A stretch of DNA of 64,000 nucleotides, taken from assembly GCF_030463565.1 (NCBI RefSeq), contig NC_134656.1, positions 3,954,501 to 4,018,500 on the forward strand, read 5' to 3'. Positions within the stretch are counted from its first letter, which is position 1; each line of letters starts with the position of its first letter. Below the pieces are notes generated by a model, which was not told the DNA's origin, ran no database searches, and was given only the letters and a program-made list of their open reading frames with translations. The translations under genes were made by a program, and so were the position numbers. The DNA comes from Pelecanus crispus (taxonomy: Eukaryota > Chordata > Aves > Pelecaniformes > Pelecanidae). Positions 39,301-51,300 of the stretch are shown one piece after another.

Positions 39301-42300
39301 AGCCACTTGTCACGCTAGCTCTTCAAATGCAGAGCTTGAAACTCCTAACCTTTGGTTTATAGCTGTTGTATATATAATTTATTGTAAATCATTATAGTCT
39401 AACCTCTGAAAAAGATGTTAAATGAAGAACCTTTAACTGGTCTCATAAGTGCAAGCGAAACGAAAGCGTTTCACGAGATAGCCCTCTCATTTGTGAGATG
39501 TGTGGAGTCTTGAAAAACTAAAAGCTTGCTGCCAGCAGACCCCGCTGCCTGAGGCTGTGATCCTGGAGGCTCTGAACGCCCTGACCCTGCGCAGCCACCT
39601 TCTCCTGGGAGCACTCCTCTCGTGCCAGCTCTTGCTCAGCGTGGTGGTGCCCGAGCTTGGCGTAGCCTGCTCTTGCTCAGCGTGGTGGTGCCCGAGCTCG
39701 GCGTAGCCTGCAGACCTGCGTCGGAGCTGGCTAGCCATTTTGTTGGCTAGCCAGCCACAGCATGGGCTGAACTGCTGCCAGTCAAAGCTGCTTGCTCTAC
39801 AGCATGGACAGACTTGCACTTGCTCTGTTGTGGTCGCTGCAATTTAAGCAAAAAATTTTGCCCTGGTGAGGCTACAACCTCTTGCTTGTGGGTTGGAGGG
39901 GATGACAGATGTTGCGGTGGGAAGAACCAAGTGCCCATAAAAACACTGGGAGACCTCTCTAAACTTTCTTTGACTGGGTTTCCTACAGTCACCTGTTTTG
40001 AATTTTCTTCTCCTTCCCAGTTAAAAACTTCTCCTTTTTTTTTTTTTTTTTAATTGGGAGTTTTATTGTGCTGAAGGCTTTTATTTTAACAAGGCACGTG
40101 ATGAAATGACACCACCATCTCTCAGGGAAGTGCGTGAATATTTCTAGCATAATGCCCCCAGTGCTATCAAGGACACACTTTGCATTTCACTTGCCTGTTT
40201 CGGTCAGCAGTTCTAGTGAGCAGAGCACAAAGGACAGAGGGAACCAGGTTGGTGAGCTAGGAACACCTCCAGAAACTGGTAGAAATTTGGAGAAATACAG
40301 TTAACAGCTTGTGTCCTGGCCAGCACATCCAGTTTGCTCTGTGAGAAGCAGCAGGGATTTTGGAAGTGGGCTCTGGGCACGCAAACCTTGCATCTGGTTT
40401 GGTGGTTCTGTTGCAACAGATGGCTTTCATAATACTTACGGAAAGGCATTATTTTATCCTTGGATTTCTGAACACTCTAAACACACAAAACAATGTGATT
40501 TATGATGTGCAATGAATACAAAGCTCATTTCTTAGTAGCACTAGGTCTTAATCATATGTGGTTGTGAATCAGCAGTGAAGTAGCAGCCGCTGTGAAGAGT
40601 ATCTAATTTCTCTCCTTGTTAGTATTTAAAATCTCCAGGCTTAGTGAGCTTCCCGCTTACCCTGCCTCCACCTTCATTCAAATTATACTTCATTTTTGTT
40701 CCTTCTTGCCCGTCCCACAGGGTGCATGACATATTCTTTTCCTTGCACGTGGCTTTACTGGTGTTTGAGGAGCACAGGATTTTCTCCTGGCTGTTTGGGA
40801 CCAGCAGGCAAGCCCGTGGTGCCCCTTCGGTTCTGCAAACGAACCTTGAATAAGAACACAAAGGTGAAGAGATTGGGCCTCCCACCTCATCCTGAGGTCT
40901 CACAGGGGGACCTGCTTTGAAGCCAAAAGGTACTTTCCATGCTCATGTGGCTAATTTGGGCTTACTCTTTAAAATGAAGATTACCGGAGGAATAACTTAA
41001 ACTAGCCCCGCTGTGAGACTTGTATTTATTCTCTGGCAGTCTGATACTTAAACAAATGTCAGAACGAGTTCCTAGGACAGTGGCCTGCAATCCAAACTGC
41101 ACATTTGGGATGCCATAAAACAGCGAGTAACTGACTTTGTAAAGAAGGAGCACTTAGCTGTATGCTTACTATCAGTTCTGCAGGGTGTCTGCTGCTGCTG
41201 TTCTCATTGAACATCAGAGCTGAAACCATCTATCCATGGAAATGGCTTGCTCAGTGCTGGGCACTTCATGGTGTAGATTCTTCATTAAAGTAATTTGTCT
41301 CACCAAATGTGTGGTTTTGAAGGTGATTCAGTATAAACGTGGTCTCTGACTTCTTTTGGCTTTAATTACTGAGAACTTGTTGCTACTGGTGAGCTGCGCT
41401 CAGTCTGCTTTTGAGCAGGAAACTCACTCGTGAGCGCCGAGGGTGGTGAGGCACGGGGCACTGGTACGAGAATAGGGATGCTCACGCCCGTGCACTCTGA
41501 AAGGCAAGCCTGAAACCAGTGAATGTCTCCTGGGCTGCATAAGTAATGGCAGTTGCGAAAAATTAAGCTTAAAAACTGGAACTGGTTTTCTTAATCCCTA
41601 TTTTACCTAGTCAAACCGAAGCACAGTTCATATCGGGTTGTTGGCTCACCTGTAAGGAAGGAAAGCAATACAGCTTAATCTTTAAAATATGTCTTGGCAA
41701 AACAAATCTGACAGGTATGTCTTCCTATTTGTAAACAGGATTTGGGACCTGGATTCTTGTGCAGATTACTTTTGACAGTTGTTACTAAGCTAGAGCTTCC
41801 AAAAACCAATAAATTATTTTTGTCCTTGTTATATTAATAACTCAGTCCCTTGACGACTGCGATTATACTGACACTTGTAAAGGACCTTACAACGGGACAT
41901 CCATATTAAAATAAAACTCTTCCAAGTGAGACATAGGAAACCAAATTCTATTAGCCCCTAATTTTACACAGTAATTAAAAATCCTTGACCTCCCCCATTC
42001 CACCCATCTCTTAGGAGTACGCATGGCTAAAGAGCAGCAGAGGATATAAGCCTTGCTGCTAATTTTAGCCCAGTGCCCGGGGGGGGTGAGCCGGCGTGGG
42101 CGCAGGCAGCGTGGCATCCTTCCCCCAGCAGAAGGGCGATGGATGTGACTCCATCTGAAACAAATCTGCCCCGCCGGTCCCTTTGGCTGGAGGAGGTCTG
42201 CAGTCATGTCTGGCTCTTGCAGCACCTTTAAACGCTTGTGTCGCAGGGCTTGGCGATGCTGGAGGTGATGAGGATAAGAAGTCAGGGCAGAAGGTGAACT

Positions 42301-45300
42301 CGAGGTGCTGCGTCGGTGAAAATAGCTGAACGCTGACTGAACTCTGGCTGTGTGGTTGGCTCGGAGTGCAAACCTGGCCATGTGAGAGGTGGGGGTTAAT
42401 TGGAATGGGAGGAGAATCCCTGTAAGATTTTAGAAACTTCTGATGTAACCCTTCAGGAAGGAGCAAGACAAGCCAGTCCATTCACCTGCTGTAGCAGAAA
42501 TGCAGCAACCAGAAGGGCAAAACAGAGAAAAGCTTCAAAATGGCCAAATGGCAGCTGCATGCCGTGGCTTAAGAAAGATCATTGGCCGCTGCAATTTAAA
42601 GACTGATCTATTAGAAGTTACAGTGAGGTTCATGAGGGCTGTTGCAGAGCCTGGGAGTGCTGAGCAGGGACGCAGATGCCCAAAGGGCTGCCCCACTGTC
42701 CCCTGGAGGACACAGTGGCCCAGGAGCAGGCGTGGAAGAGGCTTGCCTGTGCCTGAAGCTACGTCTGATAGCGCAGGGTCAGTATCTCTTTTGCATTCAA
42801 CTATAATATCTGCTAAAGAACGGTCGACTTGGATACTTCCAACTACAGCGACACCCTGAAACTTTACCCTTGTCCTCTTGGGTGTCTACAGGTAGCCCAG
42901 CCCGTGGGTGGGAAAGGGGAAAATACTCGTGGCAAGCTGTCGGAAGGGGCAGTGTTCTTTAATCTGGAGCTGTGAATTAACCAGCTTTTTCCTCTTAGCT
43001 GTGTCCTGTTCTGCTGGGAGCACTTAAGAGCTGTGTCAACCCTGGGGCTGGGGATCCTGCGTGCGTTTGTCTGTTGTTGTTCACCATCTGCAGAGAGTTT
43101 CTCTGCCAGCGCTTGGTGGGACACCAGCGGGACCAGACGAGGACAACTGGGAAGCTGGAAGCACTCAGAAGTTGGGTTTCCTCAGTGGGAAATCCATCAG
43201 AAAGGATATACGTGTGGGCTGGCTTCTGCTTCCCAGGGTGGGAGTCAAAATGAAACTCAACATAATTTGTGGGGTTTTTATCCAAACCCAAGATTTTTTG
43301 TGGGGCTTTTTTTTTAAGGGCATGTTTAGCTCATCGGGGATTCGGCAGCCGTGTTGGATTGTGCGCGTCCGTGTGTGCACATGGAGATAACAAGCCAAGG
43401 CGTAATCCAGAATTCCTCTGCTTGATAACCCCTTATCTCTGAGCATGTGCTGCGTGTGTTTTCTCTCTTGGTGGGTCCCCTCGGAGGTGCTGGCTGTGTC
43501 AACACAGTTGCTGGTTTTAATGTTGAAGTTCTGGGAGGGTCCTGCTTTATTGGCTCCTGAAATAGCGGGGGGGGAAGCACCCAGAAATGAGCTCCTGGCC
43601 AAGGACGTACAAACAAACAAACCCTCTATAGCTTATCAAGGAAATGGTATCAGCGAACTGCCTGTTTGAACTTTCTTTAGTATACTGTTGAAATTACAGC
43701 CTGCTCCACAGAACTCATTAACGTTTTAATATTGGATACTTTGATTTCTAATTGGCAGGTAGCATGGTGGTAAGGGCATGTGTAAGGTAACTTGCAGTGA
43801 GTGCGTGTATAGGTGTTGGTATTCTGTTTTAGTATTTCGGTTGTGTTTGGCAACAAACATTCAGTGTAAACTACTTAATCCTTTGAATTCCGGTGGATCA
43901 GCCCACAAGCAAGAAGTGTTATCCTAGGTGAAGCTGCTTAGCACAGGGTACGTGACTCGACGTTTTTTCATCGAAGCTAGCAGCTGCTGAAGCGATCCTG
44001 TGCTGCTTATTGTTGAAGTGTGGATTTGCTGCATGAGAAGAGCACTCAAACTAAGGAAAATATTGTTATATACACACACATATATGTGCAGACTACTCAA
44101 AAAGTGTTAAATTTTGCAGCATACTCCAAGTACCGCACTACCTGACGAAGTTCTGTACATTAGTCGTGCTGAGGAATCTAGCGAGTCTCTCGGACTGCAG
44201 CAAGGGAGCTGTGTTGCTGTAAGGCGTTGGCTTGGGCAGACAAACTTTCAGGTACTCTAACTGGATTAGTGAGACCTCTTTATATACACCTTGTTTTGAG
44301 ATTTGCGGGAGAGCGACTTGCTTAGCATCTGGGATTCCTCCAAGGTGACAGCTTCACTTGAGGACAGAAAATATTATTTACAAGCGTAGCTAAAAATGAA
44401 GTTTCCTGTTGGCAGAGTAGGGATGAGTCATTGTGGCTTTGAGTCAAGGGACAGGATCTGCCCTTCAGTGCAGCAGGCTTTTCCTTCCCAATATGCTCAT
44501 ACAGAGCAGCAGGTTCAGGTGTTTGTCACTTTTGTCCCTCTTCCTGAGAAGGCGAGGTGGTGTTCAGAAGGTGCAATGCCCCAGGTGGGTCTCCACAACA
44601 CCCTTGTTGACCCTGAGGGCAGCTGCACCTACAGCACTGTGGAGATAGTAGCGAGGGTCTAGCCGTGGCTCTCCCAGTCCGTCCAGTTGACTGGCATCCT
44701 TTTACAGAACTACGTGCTTTTTTTGTAGCAGTGCCTGTTGTCAGCATTAGCTGTGTTTCCCCTTTGCTCACCGCACATGGCGTCTTTGCCTGCATCCAGC
44801 CAGGTTTCCCCAGGAGGGGAGGAAGACTGGGGACGTTACCAGCTGCATTCGTGCCAGGAGGTTTGAGCTTGGTCTCCACATTTCATGAAGGGTTTTTTAT
44901 TGCAGGTTAGATGCCACAGTAGATTGGAGAACCACGTGCATGTGAAAGCATTAAACCAGTTCACACTGAAAAGCAAAAAAAAAAAAAAAAAAAAATTAAA
45001 ACTGAAGTGCTGGTGAAGGGCATTGAAGCTGTGTCGGGAATGTTCTTCAGTAGCACCCTTAATAGCTGTTGATTTGTAGGAGGTGGTTTCTAGCAATACT
45101 GAAGGTGTTAGTCCTGTGGGAGGATTTACCTCTCTTGTGTTTACAGAAAGGGACACTGATTTTTCATCCTCCTACCTGTTTGAATTGTGATTTTTTTTTT
45201 TTTTTTAAAGCCTGCCTGAACAGCACTGTTAAGAATCTGAAGACAATTTCCTTCTAAGGCAAAAAATAAAGTTTTATATGGGAGTATAAGTTATTCACAG

Positions 45301-48300
45301 AGAAAGGGCACTAATATTTTATTAAGGAGATTGTAAGCACACTTCAGGAAGATGAAAAATGCTCATTAGTTTGGCGTTTATTCTCTTTATGCGCTTGGGA
45401 ATACAGAGAAAATGGTGAATTGTTTCTCATGAACTTGTAGTGGGGAATGAGGAACTAACCTGGTTTCAGGAATACTCAGATTGAAGTGTTATTTTGCAAA
45501 GCCTCTAGATAATCGTTGATAGGTACAACTACAGGAATCACTTCAGAGGCCTTACTGCAGAGGCTTGCCTGCAGATCAGCAGTTTTAAGTAACATTTATG
45601 TCTATGTATAAGGAAGAATACTGGAACAGCATCTTTTCTAAAGTGCTGGCTTTTGTGTTCCTGGTATAGCTTGAAGCAAGAGGGGCAAATACTCCTGTTG
45701 CTGCTGTCTGCTTGTTGTGGAAATCCATAATTTTATAGTAAGTTCTGTGCATCCGCAACGCTGCCTATAACAGCGATGTGCCGTGCGGAGGGAAACTGCC
45801 GCGTCTCGTTGGCACAGTTTCTGGCAGGCAGCTCTGGCAAGAGCTCCAAGTAGCTCAGAAGAAAGGAAATAACTTGCAAGAAGGGGGGAAAAGAGGTGAA
45901 AGCACCTGTTTTGTCACTTGGGTAATTTGCATTACTAGACACCATGCTTAAGAAAAAGCAGACGTATTTTGTTCATGTCCAGAACTCTGGATTGTCTCTT
46001 CTGTAGCAACAAAGCAGTGTGGTTTGGTTTCTTACCCAGCTCAGGCTGGAGAGGAGGAAAGGCAAAGTCACTAGGATTAGCAGATGGTCCAGCTGTTTCA
46101 GAATCTTGAAGTGCTGGCCTTCAAGACCAGACTTAATCCCAAGTAGCTTTTTCTGATCTTTTAACTTGCATCAACGGAAGCTACAAATGGCTTTGCTGTG
46201 TAGAAACTCTTCTGTAGCTGTTTACAGTTAATAAATCCCATTTTTCTTCACCTCTCCCCTACCGCCACACCCTTTGCACCCACCCACGGTGCCATGCTTT
46301 TGCTTTGGTGTTGGATGCTAACTTCCAAGGCATGAGAGCCTGGCCTTGGTCTGTCTGAGCGGTTTGGCTGCTCATGGGTGCCAGAGATCTGATGCAGTTT
46401 AAAGTTTGAATTTTTTCCAAAAGTATATCTCGTCAAACCAGAGTCCTGCAAATTTTGTCTCGTATGCTGCTTCTACATTGACTTCCATGGCAGTGTTGTC
46501 CATTAGTTGAGTTACTGTGTCGCTTTGGAAGAAAACCTTAGACTTGAATGCATGTGGCTTATGCTAAAAATGTAGCACAACATATGCTTAAACAAAAGCA
46601 GAAAATAGAGAATCTGATAGTTGTAGTGTCAGTGTTTTGCTGGTGGCGGTTGAATCTGGGTGCACTGTTCCTATGGAAATTGCAGTCATAGCTTCACAAT
46701 TAATTTGTAAATCTCTACCAACAAAGAATGTCTTGACTTTGACACTAGTAATGTATCTTACTTTGGCAAGGTCTATTTTTTTGCTTAAATGTAATATCCC
46801 ATTACTGTTACACTAACTCACATGATTCCTACTATTATTCTCCTTGCATCTTCCATGCTGGGATTTCAGATGGGTACCAAATACTCTTTGCTTCCTCTAA
46901 TAGCCTTCTCTGTTGTTTTCCAGAGAGATCTGTCAATTGTATTGAGCTACTGTCATAGCCTCTCAGTCTGCTGACTCCTGCAGCTGGAGGCGAGTGTGTT
47001 CTGAATTGAGAATACACACAGATGCTCAGTCATCATACAGATATACCTGTGTCTGTCCATAGATTGATATAAAATGACTTACTCCCTTGCCTTGATGAGG
47101 GGGGGCTTTTTGCAATATTTCTTGTAAGTTTTTAAATGAGCATTGGAAGCTTTTTAGGTGTTTAACTTATAGGTAGGCGTTCTCATGTGTTGAAGGTAGT
47201 GAATGCTCCTGTTAATGAAGTTGGTATAAATATGTACTTCAAGGGTCCTGGAGGGGGAGATAAGTTCTTGGCCTTTTTAGGAACTTGAAACTCTTAGTTA
47301 AGCACTCTTCAAACAAAAAAATCCAGAAAACCTGCCGTTTGTCCTAAGAGCTCATAGATCTGTTGCAGTTCATAAACTCAGAGGCCATGAACTAATATTG
47401 TTCACTCTTCGTGGTGTTGTACATTTTACAGAAGGCGTTTTATCTCCCAGCGCTGCTCTCTAGACTTTTTAGAAGACATAGTGGAATATGCCAGTGTACG
47501 AAGGTACTTTTTTCAAAAGCAGCATTAATCTCAACTCGTTGCATGCAGTCCTCTCCTCCCTCCACCCTCTTCCACGCCAATATCTGAGGTCCTGCATGCT
47601 AGTGCTGCCATCTGATCATACAACTGGCATGACTCTTTTTCAGAGCACTTAACAGGTGGTGGTGTTTCTTTATAATTGCAGAACCAAGCATATATCTGGG
47701 TCTCCAAGACACAAAAGTTTGAAGAAGATGCACTTCATCAAGAACATGAGGCAGTATGACACCAAGAACAGCAGGTAACTTCTGGAGATGAAGGTGCCTC
47801 CTGTACTCAGGTGAAATAGGATGCGCTCAGCGGTAGACTCTAGTTCAATGCAATTAGCCATTTAACGTCAGTGGGAATAAGGTGATGTCCTTGGGGTCTT
47901 GTTGATTTTATACATACTTCTATCGAAGGCAGTAGGTGCTCATTTCTGCTACATCTGCAGCAATATTCTGATGGTTCTGCCAGCCTGCTCTGAGGAGGTT
48001 AAATCATTCTCTTCTAACACCCTTCTTATCTCCAGCACGCAGAGAGGTTAGAGCTGAGGAGGATTTAAGGAGAATGGCTTGGTTTAGCCAAATTCTTGGC
48101 TCATAGTTGCTGGGCCGAAGAGAAGGGGCGGGGGGGGGGGGGGGGGGGCGTTCATATTTATTATTAATAGAGGTGTGAGACTTCATCTAAATGTAAAATA
48201 TTATCTACGTCTTTTCACAAGGTTTATGTAAAAACTACATAAATATAGATATATGTATATAAAGACTAGGATCTCCTTTGAGGAGCTCCCAAGGCAATGG

Positions 48301-51300
48301 CAGTTACTGAACGCTGGGTTTTGATACAGAACTTGGCTCTAAGGACCTACAGGGTCAGAATGAAACCTCTGCTTTTGTGCTGCTTTCTGAAAACATAAAA
48401 TCTATAGCAGTATCTATGTAGCTTACAGAGCAATTTAAGAGGAGTTCTGTGTTCATGTTCCATAAAAAGCTGCTTTGTAACTTCTGAACCTTAATTCTTA
48501 TCCTGATCTCTTCCCATCTGCTTACAGGATAGTGTTAATCTGTGCTAAACGAACACTGTGTGTGGCTTTTTCTATCCTACCTTACGGGGAGAGTTTACGG
48601 ATCAGGTGAGTCATCTTTAACTGCTTTGTGAAATGTCTGGTCTATTGTTTGCAGAAGATCTTTGAAAAAAGGGTATGGTTGGTGTAGGTCTCCTGTTTTG
48701 AAGCAGGTGAACTTACTTAAATTACCATTTATGTGTAAGGACAAGAGCTTGCTATCAGAGCAATAAAATCAGACATTGCCACAGTGTCCAAGTGCTCATT
48801 CAAACTCCCAAGAGAAAAACAGTGGAAAAGGCTAGACTTTTCTTCAGGTGTTTATTCACATTTTAAAGCACTCCAGTCCCGTGAAATCCCTGAAACCAAC
48901 TTTGAACAGATGATGTGATTTGTTCCTGTGTAGGATTTCTTATGCTCCTAAAGTGGTCAGAAATCAACTGTCTTTAGTGCAACAAACAATTGTGTCAGCA
49001 AAATGCATACAGAGCGTCAGGGAAGGATGCTGCTGCCTTTAGTAGAAGCCTTCAAGGTTTTATAGTGAAGTTACATCTAAATAAGTTTAAGAAGTTCTTC
49101 TGTTTTTCAGCTCTAAGCCATGAATGTCACTATTTGTAGTCCAAGAAACCGTTTAGACTGATTGAAACTGCTTTTAGTGTTTGTATTACATTTTTGTATA
49201 GAACTGTCAATACGATCACTTATGAGAAACCAAACCTGGTAACTGGATTTCCCTGCAGCTTTGTTCAGTCCCTTGTGAAGTCAAAGTTGATTCTGTGAAG
49301 GTCTGTGATCTAAAAGTGTACCATAGAAAATACTAATTTTATTCTAATGCACTTTTGGCAAAACAATTGTGTTGTCACTTGTGTCCTGTACATAACTTAC
49401 GAACAAAGGAAATGGATGTTTAATAGTGGGAATTGTATTGTATGCAGATACCCTTGCCATAAAAATAGTTGATGGGAAAATACTCTCTCACTTCATAGAA
49501 AAGCAGCAAGGTCACTGGAGCTATTTTAGAGTGGTTTTGAGCACTGTGTCGTTCTGCTTGTGTGTAAGCTGGCAATGCAGTTCTTTAACTGAAAGCTGCT
49601 TTTTCACATTGGAATATAGGCGACAAAGCTGCATGCTGCCATCGCTGAAGCAGAGTTCTGCTAGCAGCCTTAATTCTTAATTTGAGCTTGTGTGCGCAGT
49701 GGTTGGAAAATTGCAATTGAAAGGCAAGTTTCTAATCCTGGAAAACTAGTAATATAAGCCATGTTTGCTGTTAAGTGTTTGAGCATTAGTGTGTTAATGA
49801 ATGGTATGGTCTTGCGCAGAAAGACCGCGTTAAAAAAAGTTTATATTTGCTTAGGTGTATTGTTACGGATTTGAGCTGAAATGATATGAAGTACGATTCT
49901 GCAGTTAATGAACATCTGTAAATCTTGAAAAGAGTACTTAAAAATTAATAATTTCTTGGAGATGGGATTGAGGGATTACACTGTTCTCACATAGAACTCT
50001 GACCTGGTGGTGTTGGCTGTAGCTAGTGAATAGGCCTGGTGTTTAGCACAGAGGAACCTGGGCTTATGCTGCATTTTCCAATAGCGCGTTTTCTTCTCTG
50101 CATTTAGTGATCTAAAAATGGAAGGACAGAAGCAGCGACACCCTTCTGGGGGAGTTTCAGTCTCCACTGAGATGGTGCTTGGACTGGAAGGAGTAGAGCT
50201 GGGTGCTGATGGCAAGGTAAGGAATTTTTTTCTTGTTTTATCTTTTTTTTTTTTGTCTCTTGATCTGTAATGCCAGTGACCAAACCACTGACTGGAGCTG
50301 GGGACAGCAGGTGGGTAAGCTGGCTGCTTTCACCCTGGGACCGTTTCATGCTGGGGCAAATCACTTTATGGATGGCAAAGCACTGCATAAGTTAAGTGAG
50401 AGCTGTAACTTTCCAGAGCAGTGGAAGTTTGGTTTGATCCTTAAAAGTTCAAAATGTTTGGCTTGTGATAAAGCTTCTTCTGAGGAGGCTGTTAAAGCCC
50501 ATGATCGCTTCTGCCTCTGTTTCTGGAGAATTGATTTGACTCTGGTATCTCAGGCAACATGTGAGTGATGTTTTGATAGAAATATGGGCGAAATTTATAC
50601 CTCTTTAGTTAAATTTACATACTTCCAGTATTTTACTGATGTGATCCTCCCCTTTTCTTTGCCACCCCACCAAATCTTCTACAACACTTCCACACTCAAC
50701 TCATGGAAGCAAGGCATTCCTCATCCAACTTTTCCCTTTCCTCCTGTCCCACAATTTCAAGGTCCCCACTCCCAAATACAAACTCCAGGGGACTTTCTGA
50801 GTTGGAAAATCCTAGATGTCTGGAAATAAGCTTTTTCATAAATTTTCCTCTGTAACTACTACAACTTTCTCTTCTTCAAGGTTGTGTCCTATGCAAAATT
50901 CTTGTATCCAACCAATGCCCTGGTTGTTCGCAAAGCTGACAGCCATAGTGCTGTTCCCTCGTGTCGAGCTAGTGCTTCACGGAGTCTTCCTGGATCAAGA
51001 TATAAACCTGTGACAGCAAAAACAGTACCAGCAGGAACAGACGTTGGTAAGGACAGCCATCAGCTTTGTCACCACTTGTGCACACAGCAGAAAACCAGAA
51101 AAGGAATATATTTGTCTGAAACAATTGCAGGTGGTAAAGTGCATTATTAGGAAGGATGTGCTGCAGCTGGAAGGAGACTCTTAGCACAGCCTAGCAAAGA
51201 AGGCTTCTTAATGAGGTATAAACAAGGAGCCTTAAAACTGAGACTTGCACACATTCCTTACGTCCTCTGTGTATCTGGGCTCGTTCTGTTTGTATGCAGT

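Larger units (their letters stand above)
33394..47431 (+). other. CABLES2 intron 1 (14 kb)
   Basis: The donor GTGAGT at 33394 and acceptor ACATTTTACAG at 47421-47431 bound a long, mostly AT-rich intron. Contents: a 41-bp tandem duplication and hairpin (39628-39755), poly-T at about 40035-40050, a 21-A run at 44975-44995, TA/CA-rich microsatellite-like sequence at about 44068-44090, and several short coding-like open stretches without splice or similarity support. I see no further exon. Confidence 0.8.

Noticed and set aside
46395-46800. Minus-strand stretch of about 135 codons in CABLES2 intron 1 that reads like protein, with two internal stops
   Set aside because: Given the number of frames scanned in a 14-kb AT-rich intron, one or two such stretches are expected by chance. 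No splice sites or recognised family.
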